From contig NZ_QSUU01000015.1 of NCBI RefSeq assembly GCF_003439125.1, forward strand, positions 14,020 to 65,007: a stretch of 50,988 nt of DNA. Reading direction: 5' to 3'. Below are positions 44,686 to 50,988 of the stretch, piece by piece (within the stretch, counting starts at the first letter, position 1; the number at the start of each line of letters is the position of its first letter). The notes beneath the pieces are model-generated. The model did not search any database and had not been told where the DNA came from. It was given only the letters and a program-made list of their open reading frames with translations. Position numbers and translations under genes: made by a program. The stretch is from Collinsella sp. OM04-5. GTDB lineage: Bacteria > Actinomycetota > Coriobacteriia > Coriobacteriales > Coriobacteriaceae.

Positions 44686-46653
44686 ATGGAACAGAGGGTC
44701 CTCGGGGGAAGATACCTCCTCAAGGATAAGGTGGGGACAGGCGGTATGGCGACCGTCTACCGTGCGCAGGACCAGGTCCTCGACCGCACGGTAGCCGTCA
44801 AGATCATGCTGCCGCAGTATGCTGGCGACGCAACCTTCGCCGCACGCTTTAAGCAGGAGGCCCAGGCAGCAGCCGGTCTCTCCTCCCCCTATATCGTGGG
44901 CGTCTACGATTGGGGCAAGGACGGCGACACCTATTACATCGTCATGGAGTACCTGCGCGGCACCGACCTTAAGAGCGGCATCAAGAGCCACGGCGCCCTC
45001 GACCCCAAGAAGGTCGCCCAGATCGGCTCGCAGATCAGCTCCGCGCTTTCGGTCGCCCACAAGCACGAGATCATCCACCGCGACATTAAGCCGCAGAACA
45101 TCATGGTGCTGCCAGACGGCAACATCAAGGTGATGGACTTTGGCATCGCGCGCGCCAAGAACAGCCACCTCACGCAAGACAACAACGTGCTGGGAACCGC
45201 CCACTACGTCAGCCCCGAGCAGACCCGTGGTCAGGACCTCGGCCCCACCTCGGATATCTACTCGCTGGGCGTCGTGATGTATGAGTGTGCCACCGGCCGC
45301 GTTCCCTTTGACGGTGACGACGCTATCTCGGTCGCACTCAAGCAGGTCAACGAGCTGCCTATTCCACCGAGCCAGATCAACTCCGGTGTCGACGCCGACC
45401 TTGAGCGCATCATCCTCAAGTGCATGGAGAAGGACCCGGCAAACCGCTTCCAGACCGCCGAAGAGCTTCGTCAGGTGCTCAACAGCTACCTGTCGGGCCG
45501 TGCCGTCAACATCTCGGAGCCCACGCGCATCATCGGTGCCCCCGGCGAGCTGGGCGCCACCAAGACTCGCGAGCTTTCCGATCAGACGCGCGCCATGGTG
45601 CGTCCCGTCTCGGGCGTGAGCGGCCAGAATACCGCCCGTAGCTCGGTTTCGGGCTCCACCGGCTCCTACGAGGTCGAAAAGCCCAAATCCAACAAGAACA
45701 AGATCATCGCCGCCGTGGTGGCAGCCGTTGCCGTCATCGGTATCGTGGTGGCCTTTGCCACAGGACTCTTTGGCGGCGAGCAGGTCACCGTGCCCGATGT
45801 GCTGGGCAAGGACCAGCAGACTGCCGTCGAGCAGATCAAGGAAGCCGGCCTCGAGGTCGGCACCATCGACCAAAGCTACAACGACGATATCGACGAGGGC
45901 AAGGTCGCCGAGCAGACGCCCAACGGCAAAACCAAGAAGGCCAAGGGCACCAAGGTGAACCTGGTAATCTCCAAGGGCCCCAAGCCCTCCGAGAAGGTTG
46001 AGGTTCCCCGGCTTGTCGGCCTGACCAAGGACCAGGCAGAAGCCGCGCTGGCAAGCGTTGGCCTGAAGGGCAACGCCTCCGAGGAGGCCAACGAGGCCGA
46101 TGAGGGCCAGGTCTTTGAGCAGGGCACCGAACCCGGTAAGGAAGTCGAGAAGGGCACGACCATCTCGTACAAGGTCTCCAGCGGTCCTGATACCACGTCC
46201 GTCCCCGACCTGACCGACATGACCGAGGCCCAGGCGCGCAACGCCCTCGATATGGCAGGCTTTGGCGTCGACGTGAGCTACCAGGAGAACGACTCAGTTA
46301 CCGAGGGAACCGTGATCAGCTGGAACCCCAGCGGCAAGCAGAAGCCCGGCGCCACGATTACCGTCGTCATTGCCAAGAAGTCCGGCAAGGCCAGCGTTCC
46401 GGGTAACCTGTACGGCAAGAGCATCTCCGCCGCCGTCACCGCGCTCAACAACGCCGGGTTCTACAACATCGCGTTCTGCGACCAGAACGGCAACCCCGTG
46501 AGCGGCAACGAAAACGCCACCGTTACGGGCGTCTCCCCCACCGGCAAGCAGTCCACCGACAACACGATTACGCTGACGGTTTCGATTTCTGGCTCGGGTT
46601 CGGGCTCTGGCTCGGGCACGAGCACGGGCGACGATTCTGGTACGACCAACTAG
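44686..46653 (+). CDS. pknB: PASTA-domain Ser/Thr protein kinase (PknB/StkP type)
   Basis: 655 residues, with ATG after AGGAGCAGGA. The kinase domain covers residues 8-275 with VGTGGMATVY, VAVKIML, catalytic HRDIKPQN at 131-138, DFG at 151-153, and GTAHYVSPEQ. A juxtamembrane Ser/Thr-rich segment and one transmembrane helix (about 339-361) lead to four extracellular PASTA repeats (starting VTVPDVLG, VEVPRLVG, TSVPDLTD, ASVPGNLYG) and a Gly/Ser/Thr tail. PASTA domains bind uncrosslinked peptidoglycan or lipid II. It is the last gene of the operon and is followed by a strong terminator. Confidence 0.97.
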   Translation: MEQRVLGGRYLLKDKVGTGGMATVYRAQDQVLDRTVAVKIMLPQYAGDATFAARFKQEAQAAAGLSSPYIVGVYDWGKDGDTYYIVMEYLRGTDLKSGIKSHGALDPKKVAQIGSQISSALSVAHKHEIIHRDIKPQNIMVLPDGNIKVMDFGIARAKNSHLTQDNNVLGTAHYVSPEQTRGQDLGPTSDIYSLGVVMYECATGRVPFDGDDAISVALKQVNELPIPPSQINSGVDADLERIILKCMEKDPANRFQTAEELRQVLNSYLSGRAVNISEPTRIIGAPGELGATKTRELSDQTRAMVRPVSGVSGQNTARSSVSGSTGSYEVEKPKSNKNKIIAAVVAAVAVIGIVVAFATGLFGGEQVTVPDVLGKDQQTAVEQIKEAGLEVGTIDQSYNDDIDEGKVAEQTPNGKTKKAKGTKVNLVISKGPKPSEKVEVPRLVGLTKDQAEAALASVGLKGNASEEANEADEGQVFEQGTEPGKEVEKGTTISYKVSSGPDTTSVPDLTDMTEAQARNALDMAGFGVDVSYQENDSVTEGTVISWNPSGKQKPGATITVVIAKKSGKASVPGNLYGKSISAAVTALNNAGFYNIAFCDQNGNPVSGNENATVTGVSPTGKQSTDNTITLTVSISGSGSGSGSGTSTGDDSGTTN

Positions 46654-46705
46654 TCGCCGCCCCACCGCCCATTACGGCTCCCGCCGCAAACATATTCGCT
46701 CACAG

Positions 46706-46745
46706 GCGCCCGCTTGCTCCCCCAGCAAGCGGGCGCTTCGTTTTT
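46706..46745 (+). terminator. strong intrinsic terminator of the kinase/FHA operon
   Basis: GCGCCCGCTTGCT (46706-46718) and AGCAAGCGGGCGC (46724-46736) form a perfect 13-bp stem with a CCCCC loop, followed by TTCGTTTTT. Confidence 0.95.
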
Positions 46746-46764
46746 GACATGACATGAACCAGAA

Positions 46765-46795
46765 GAGCCCGGTACCGTGACGGTGTACCGGGCTC
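46765..46795 (-). terminator. hairpin, upstream duplicate of the tRNA terminator
   Basis: GAGCCCGGTAC...GTACCGGGCTC forms an 11-bp stem. A near copy lies at 46895-46923, directly after the tRNA gene. Both are followed (minus strand) by TTCTGG. Confidence 0.6.
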
Positions 46796-46894
46796 GATCA
46801 ATCTCTGGTGTCCCCGGGCTGATTCGAAAACTCCCCCCGCGGGGAAATTGGTGACGCGGGTGTCGACGGCTCGAACCCTGCCCTTAGACCAGAA

Positions 46895-46923
46895 GAGCCC
46901 GGCACCGTAGCGGTACCGGGCTC
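46895..46923 (-). terminator. terminator-like hairpin after tRNA-Arg
   Basis: GAGCCCGGCACCG pairs with CGGTACCGGGCTC around TAG, 10 bp after the tRNA 3' end on the minus strand. Confidence 0.6.
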
Positions 46924-46933
46924 GGCAAATCTC

Positions 46934-47009
46934 TGGTGCCCCCGGGCGGATTCGAACCGTCGACACCCGCTTTAGGAGAGCGGTGCTCTATCCCCTGAGC
47001 TACGGAGGC
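46934..47009 (-). tRNA. tRNA-Arg (anticodon CCT), CCA encoded
   Basis: Read on the minus strand the sequence begins GCCTCCGTAGCTCAGGGG and ends CGGGGGCACCA. The 7-bp acceptor stem has one T-G pair, the D-arm TAGCTCAGGGGATAGAGC is normal, and the anticodon arm is CCGCT-CTCCTAA-AGCGG with anticodon CCT. The T-arm includes GGTTCGAATCC. All parts are 76 nt including CCA. Confidence 0.95.
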
Positions 47010-47089
47010 ATGTTGTACTAGTGTAGCAGATTTACACGTTGTGATGCAGCGTGTAGCCACTCTTCGAAGTTGCGGTGGAACAGCCCTCC

Positions 47090-47288
47090 GGAAAGTGCGT
47101 CCCACTATCCAGGCAAATTCTGGGTCAGACTTTCCCCATGGGACCTCGCTGGGAAACTGTGTCCCAGAATTTCGACTCGAAACGGGACACGGTTTCCCAA
47201 ACGGGCCCGTTCCGGAAACTACATCCCGCAATCGGCACTCGAACCGGGATGCACTTTCCCGATCGAGCCTCATGGGAAACCGCGTCAC
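47090..47288. repeat. array B: seven alternating copies of the same 14-bp motif
   Basis: Copies start at 47090 (-), 47122 (+), 47152 (-), 47184 (+), 47214 (-), 47246 (+) and 47275 (-), for example GGAAAGTGCGTCCC, GGGACACGGTTTCC and GGGATGCACTTTCC. The steps are 32, 30, 32, 30, 32 and 29 bp, with the same phase as array A (16-nt spacer after a + copy, 18-nt after a - copy). One 16-nt spacer contains the palindrome AACGGGCCCGTT. It fills the gap of about 300 bp between tRNA-Arg and the DUF956 gene and ends next to a REP-like half element (47293-47322). Confidence 0.92.
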
Positions 47289-47313
47289 ACTTTAGGGGGG
47301 CGCTCTTTAATGG

Positions 47314-47712
47314 CTAGTTGCCTTTGTGGAAAAGGTTCTTGATGACGGAGGGGATGCTCTTGGCGCCCTTGGCCGTCACATCGATAAAGTCGGGCGAACG
47401 AACGAGCTTGTCCTCGTCAATGTACTTACGCACCGCGCGAAGCGTTTCCTTGTCATTGCGCGTCGAAAACGTAAAGTGGCCATTCTCTTTGGTAAAGATG
47501 GCAAAACGCGTAATCTTCTTGGTGCCGCGCAAAACCTCGGCGGCAATATAGTCGACCTCGTCCCACGGGATTTGGATATAATCCTCGGGATTACGCTCGT
47601 TATAGTACTCAAACGCCTTATTGCCCACCATCACGTTACCGTGACTGGTAAGCCCCATCAGGCAGGTTGCCGGCGTTGCCAGATCGACCGTGCTGTTCTG
47701 AGATTGCGCCAT
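47314..47712 (-). CDS. DUF956 protein (ManO-like) of the mannose PTS
   Basis: 132 residues, with ATG at 47712 after GGAGGGCGAGGCG. DUF956 proteins are small cytoplasmic proteins found almost always at the end of mannose-family PTS operons and are thought to modulate their activity or expression. Conserved-looking blocks are LMGLTSHGNVMVGNKAFEYY, IPWDEVDYIAAEVL and FTFSTRNDKETLRAVRKYI. It lies 120 bp after the IID gene on the same strand, which supports the assignment. Confidence 0.88.
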   Translation of the reverse strand: MAQSQNSTVDLATPATCLMGLTSHGNVMVGNKAFEYYNERNPEDYIQIPWDEVDYIAAEVLRGTKKITRFAIFTKENGHFTFSTRNDKETLRAVRKYIDEDKLVRSPDFIDVTAKGAKSIPSVIKNLFHKGN

Positions 47713-47832
47713 ACGCGCCTCGCCCTCCAATAAAAACAATCGGACCGCATCCAGTGTACCCACCGGGTGCGGCCCGTTTCAATGGCTCAAAAGCCCTTGC
47801 CTAGCAACTCTCGGTCTTAAGCCGAAGCGTGC

Positions 47833-48753
47833 TTACATGAAGCCGCAGACGCGACCGATGATGCCGACGGCGAAGAGAGCCAGGATGATGACGATCGGGC
47901 TGACCTTCTTCTTGAGGAGCTTGCAGACCAGAAGGGTCAGGCACACGGCGGCAAGGCCGGGGATGAGCTGATCGAGGTTGGCCTGAAGCGTGGTGACCTT
48001 CACCGGGTCGAGTGCGTTGGCACCGACAGAGCTGTACATCGTCAATGCCTGCTTGATGCCCTCAGAACCGGCGGGCAGGTTGGCCCAGTCGATATAGGCG
48101 CCAGCGGACTGCGTGACCTTGGAGACGACCGGGGTGAAGGAGATGGACACCCAGCGCTCGACCAGGGCGCCGATGATGAACATACCCAGGATGGAAGCAC
48201 CCTCGGTGACCTTGCCCATCAGACCGCCGGAGAGGTCCTTGGCGATGGAGGAGCCGACCTTGTAGCCAAACTCCTGCGTGTACCACAGGAAGGCGTAACG
48301 GATGATGTTCCACGCGAAGAAGAACAGCAGCGGACCGGCGATGCTGCCGGACAGGGCCAGGGAAGCGCCCAGTGCACCCAGAATCGGGCGAAGGGTGAAC
48401 CAGAAGGCGGGGTCGCCGACGCCGGCGAGCGGGCCCATCATACCGACCTTGACGCCCTGAATGGCGACGTCGTCAATCGGAGCACCGTTGGCGCGCTCCT
48501 CCTCGAGGGCGAGGGTAACGCCAATGACGGGGGCGGAAACATAGGGGTGGGTGTTATAGAACTCCAGGTGGCGCTTAAGAGCGGCAATCTGGTCATCCTT
48601 GCTGGTGTAGAGCTTCTTGATCGCAGGGATCATTGCGAAGCACCAGCCGCCGTTCTGCATACGCTCGTAGTTCCACGAGCCCTGAAGGAACTGATGACGG
48701 AAGCAAACCTTCTTACGGTCAGCCTTGGTGAGCTGAATCTTGTTCTCTGCCAT
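47833..48753 (-). CDS. manZ: PTS mannose/fructose/sorbose family IID component
   Basis: 306 residues. The membrane IID subunit, which with IIC forms the sugar channel. The N-terminal soluble part (KADRKKVCFRHQFLQGSWNYERMQNGGW) and GPLAGVGDPAFWFTLRPILGALGASLA are characteristic. C-terminal helices end at VIILALFAVGIIGRVCGFM. The ATG at 48753 follows GGAGGGGAG; it starts 16 bp after the IIC gene. Confidence 0.96.
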   Translation of the reverse strand: MAENKIQLTKADRKKVCFRHQFLQGSWNYERMQNGGWCFAMIPAIKKLYTSKDDQIAALKRHLEFYNTHPYVSAPVIGVTLALEEERANGAPIDDVAIQGVKVGMMGPLAGVGDPAFWFTLRPILGALGASLALSGSIAGPLLFFFAWNIIRYAFLWYTQEFGYKVGSSIAKDLSGGLMGKVTEGASILGMFIIGALVERWVSISFTPVVSKVTQSAGAYIDWANLPAGSEGIKQALTMYSSVGANALDPVKVTTLQANLDQLIPGLAAVCLTLLVCKLLKKKVSPIVIILALFAVGIIGRVCGFM

Positions 48754-48769
48754 ATGTATCACTCCCCTC

Positions 48770-49588
48770 CTACTCGTAATCGTTCAGAATGTCGCCGAGC
48801 GGGTCACCGGAGCCACCGCCCATGCCGCCACCCTGCTTGGCCAGATCCTTAAGGCCAAGGTAGATGAGGGCAAGGGAGATGCCGATGAGGCCAAGGGCGA
48901 TCAGCGTGAGCTGAGGGATGGCAGCAAGGACAAAGCCGAGGATGAAGAACGGCCAGGTCTCCTTGGTGGCCATCATGTTGATGACCATGGCGTAACCGAC
49001 GGAAGCGACCATGCCGCCGCCGACAGCCATGCCGCCGGACAGCCAATCGGGCATAGCGTTAAGCGCGTTGGTAACGGCCTCGGCCGGGATGATGCACAGA
49101 AGTACTGCCGGGATGGCGATACGAACACCCTGCATGAGGATGCCGGCGTACTGCCAACGCTCGATGCCGGCGAAGTCGCCCTTCTCGGCGCAGGCGTCCA
49201 TGGCGTGAACCATAGCGGTAGCCAGGGTACGGCAGATCATGGTCAGGAACAGACCAGCGACCGACAGCGGGACGGCGACGGCGATGGCGGCGGTAACGGC
49301 CTTGGCCGAATCGGTGGCGCCGCCGTTGAGGGCGAGCACCATGATGATCGAAGAAGCGACCGAGGCCAGAGCGGCGTCAGGCGCGACGGCGGCGCCGACG
49401 TTAGCCCAGCCAAGGGCCATCATCTGGAGCGAACCGCCCAGGAGGATGCCCTCCTGAAGGTGACCGGTTACGAGACCGATAAGCGTGCATGCCACGAGCG
49501 GCTGATGGAACTGGAACTCATCCAGAATGCCTTCCATACCGGCAAGCAACGCGACAATCGCAACAAGCAGAATAGTGATTGCAGACAT
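48770..49588 (-). CDS. manY: PTS mannose/fructose/sorbose family IIC component
   Basis: 272 residues with about eight helices. The start MSAITILLVAIVALLAGMEGILDEFQFHQPLVACTL is typical in layout, as is the segment LQEGILLGGSLQMMALGWANVGAAVAPDAALASV. The C-terminal tail is Gly-rich. It transports and, with IID and IIAB, phosphorylates mannose, glucose or related hexoses on entry. It lies between the IIAB and IID genes. Confidence 0.96.
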   Translation of the reverse strand: MSAITILLVAIVALLAGMEGILDEFQFHQPLVACTLIGLVTGHLQEGILLGGSLQMMALGWANVGAAVAPDAALASVASSIIMVLALNGGATDSAKAVTAAIAVAVPLSVAGLFLTMICRTLATAMVHAMDACAEKGDFAGIERWQYAGILMQGVRIAIPAVLLCIIPAEAVTNALNAMPDWLSGGMAVGGGMVASVGYAMVINMMATKETWPFFILGFVLAAIPQLTLIALGLIGISLALIYLGLKDLAKQGGGMGGGSGDPLGDILNDYE

Positions 49589-49606
49589 GTATCGGACCCT
49601 CCTTTA

Positions 49607-50596
49607 CTATGCTTGAGCGGCCAGTTCGGCCTTAGCTTTCTTCAACATGGCGTCGAGATCCTCGGAGGAATCCGAAGGAACCTTGCGGACCTCGAACTTG
49701 ACGCCCTTGGCCTTGAGAGCCTCGATGGTCTTGACATCGTCATCGCCCATAGCGACAGCGTTAGTGACGACGACCTTGCCCTTGGAGTGGGCCATGGAAC
49801 CGATGTTGGCTTCCTTGATGTCGACGCCGGCCTCGATGGCCCTGAGCAGATCCTGCGGGTTCTCGAACAGCAGCATCGCCTTGGTGTCGCCAAAGCGCGT
49901 GTCCTTGACGACCTCGGCCATCTTCTTGATAGGCACGACGTTGGCGTGGACTCCCGGAGGGGCAGCCTGCTCGATCATGGTCTTGCGGAGCTCGTCGTGA
50001 GCAACGCCGTCGGAGACCACGATGATGCGGTTGGGGTTGATCTGCTTGGTCCACGTGGTGGCCACCTGACCATGCAGCAGGCGCGTGTCGATACGGACGT
50101 GGGCGATCTTGATGTGCCCGTCGCCGATCACCGTTCCCGGAGGAATGGCACCCGCAGGAGCAGCGGCGGCCGCAGCCGGCTTCTTCTCCTCGGGCTCCAG
50201 AGACTCGGGCTTGACGCGCACGCCGGCCTTAGCCTCAGTCACGAGATGTTTTGCGATCGCATGTGCAGTGTTCTTTGCGTCAAAGCGCTGCGAATATGCC
50301 TCGATGAGCATAGGCAGGTTGACACCGGTGACGATAGCCCAGGAATCGTGGCCCTCGATGAGCCCGCTGATCTGGTTGAACGGCGTGCCGCCCCACAGAT
50401 CAACGAGGAAGAGCACCTGCTCCTGGTCCTCGAAGGAAGCGATTGCCTCCTCGACCTTGGCACGGAAGTCGTCGGGGCCCATGCTCGGCTCGAGCGAGAC
50501 CACGGCAACAGACGGCTGATCGCCAAAGACCATCGAGCCCGTCTGCTTGATTCCAGCCGCCAAGTCACCATGGCTAGCAAGAACAATACTTACCAT
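49607..50596 (-). CDS. manX: PTS mannose family IIAB component
   Basis: 329 residues. The N-terminal IIA domain (1-120) has the phospho-acceptor His9 in VLASHGDLA and LVDLWGGTPFN. A Pro/Ala/Glu linker (about 130-155) leads to the IIB domain with the second phospho-His (His175 in TRLLHGQVATTW). It receives phosphate from HPr and passes it to the sugar. The ATG at 50596 follows AGGAGG with 7-bp spacing; the GTG one codon earlier is less likely. It is the first gene of the leftward man operon. Confidence 0.97.
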   Translation of the reverse strand: MVSIVLASHGDLAAGIKQTGSMVFGDQPSVAVVSLEPSMGPDDFRAKVEEAIASFEDQEQVLFLVDLWGGTPFNQISGLIEGHDSWAIVTGVNLPMLIEAYSQRFDAKNTAHAIAKHLVTEAKAGVRVKPESLEPEEKKPAAAAAAPAGAIPPGTVIGDGHIKIAHVRIDTRLLHGQVATTWTKQINPNRIIVVSDGVAHDELRKTMIEQAAPPGVHANVVPIKKMAEVVKDTRFGDTKAMLLFENPQDLLRAIEAGVDIKEANIGSMAHSKGKVVVTNAVAMGDDDVKTIEALKAKGVKFEVRKVPSDSSEDLDAMLKKAKAELAAQA

Positions 50597-50909
50597 CACA
50601 TAACCTCCTTTTTGTCTACGTAATTCCTACACGACAGTTATGGAGTATAGCTGCAAATACAGCAGAATTGTTTGAAAAACTGCAAAAGGTAGCATTATTT
50701 GTTTAAACGTCTTGTTTTGTTACAAGTTGATTACATTCCAGTATTTTGGCTGATTTGCTGCTGAGGATTGATAGCTGATCTATTTACATGACCGAATTGA
50801 GCACGCTGTTCATTATTGCCGGTTTTAAACAGACACAAATGTGCTCGCGTTGAGGCTATTTCGTTTAAACAGATGGTGCTTGACTAATGGTAAGAAATAT
50901 GCTCTAGCA
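50597..50909 (-). promoter_or_regulatory. upstream region of the mannose PTS operon
   Basis: About 310 bp without a gene. On the minus strand TATACT (rc of 50644-50649) is a candidate -10 box but the -35 is poor, and a dyad CTGC-x7-GCAG (50651-50665) overlaps it. TTTAAAC occurs three times (50702, 50824 and 50874 approximately), twice followed by AGA and a TG-rich stretch. I see no sigma-54 type TGGCAC-N5-TTGC element. Confidence 0.35.
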
Positions 50910-50964
50910 AAGTAGTCGTTAGGGACGTTCTTTAATGACTAGTCGTTTAAGAACGTCCATTACA
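50910..50964. repeat. REP-like hairpin at the window end
   Basis: GGACGTTCTTTAA (50923-50935) faces TTTAAGAACGTCC (50946-50958) with one bulged base; the flanks read GTAGTCGTTAG and ATTACAG. The GTAGTC(A/G)TT-x-GGGAC theme is shared with the element at 6717-6783. Confidence 0.7.
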
Positions 50965-50988
50965 GTCGAAATTGTCAGCCCGGGACCG

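Larger units (their letters stand above)
46753..46925. repeat. tRNA-derived duplicated and inverted debris next to tRNA-Arg
   Basis: Positions 46801-46828 match the 3' end of the tRNA-Arg gene plus its flank (46927-46954) at 26 of 28 bases in the same orientation, but lack the 5' half. Positions 46856-46875 match the anticodon/variable/T-arm part (GCGGGTGTCGACGG-T/C-TCGAA) at 19 of 20 in the opposite orientation. Each fragment adjoins a copy of the GAGCCCGG hairpin. This looks like a decayed tRNA duplication, an old integration scar, or both. Confidence 0.7.

Noticed and set aside
50597..50909. sigma-54 promoter for the mannose PTS
   Set aside because: No TGGCAC-N5-TTGC element was found on the minus strand, and no LevR/ManR gene lies in the window.

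Overview
The window looks like a chromosomal segment of a Collinsella-type gut actinobacterium (Coriobacteriia, Actinomycetota). Most genes are GC-rich with C/G-ending codons. It carries an arginine deiminase (ADI) energy pathway, pyruvate:ferredoxin oxidoreductase and a mannose-family PTS (anaerobic fermentation), together with an actinobacterial fhaA/fhaB/PP2C/SEDS-PBP/PASTA-kinase cell-wall operon and membrane-bound LuxR regulators. The genus is inferred from gene content; no database search was possible.

Layout. 1-7854: ADI locus. A leftward operon (antiporter-arcA-arcB-arcC, the last cut by the window edge) faces a divergent second ADI-family gene with a Cro/CI-type regulator. A second, almost identical carbamate kinase gene follows. 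7855-14200: a DUF4143 AAA ATPase behind a 34-bp tandem repeat, a large nested hairpin, then nifJ. 14204-20870: an AT-richer island with a radical SAM/SPASM peptide maturase, two paralogous Cys/Asp-patterned precursor peptides, a 35-residue membrane peptide, an ABC exporter and a decayed methyltransferase. It is flanked by two directly oriented copies of an FHA-domain coding sequence, one of them truncated. 20874-24562: FHA protein, Ser/Thr kinase and a membrane-anchored Ser/Gly-rich protein in one overlapping operon. 24606-30205: recR, ybaB, dnaX and small hypothetical genes. 30311-36146: a secreted 'WSPD'-type protein with a two-permease ABC system and a membrane protein holding two LuxR DNA-binding domains. 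36584-46653: the kinase/FHA/phosphatase/SEDS-PBP/PASTA-kinase operon, ending in a strong terminator. 46750-50988: tRNA-Arg(CCT) with tRNA-derived debris, then DUF956 and the mannose PTS manXYZ genes.

The best candidates for something undescribed are two. (1) The RiPP cluster at 15127-17255: both precursors repeat a C-x(2-5)-D unit six times, which resembles thioether ranthipeptides such as freyrasin but has irregular spacing. (2) Two intergenic arrays (36289-36426 and 47090-47288) of a 14-bp motif (GGGAYGCRSTTTCC) that alternates strictly in orientation with a fixed 30/32-bp step. Both were read directly from the sequence. Several REP-like perfect hairpins, a TM-LuxR-TM-LuxR protein and an FtsW-PBP fusion are also notable.
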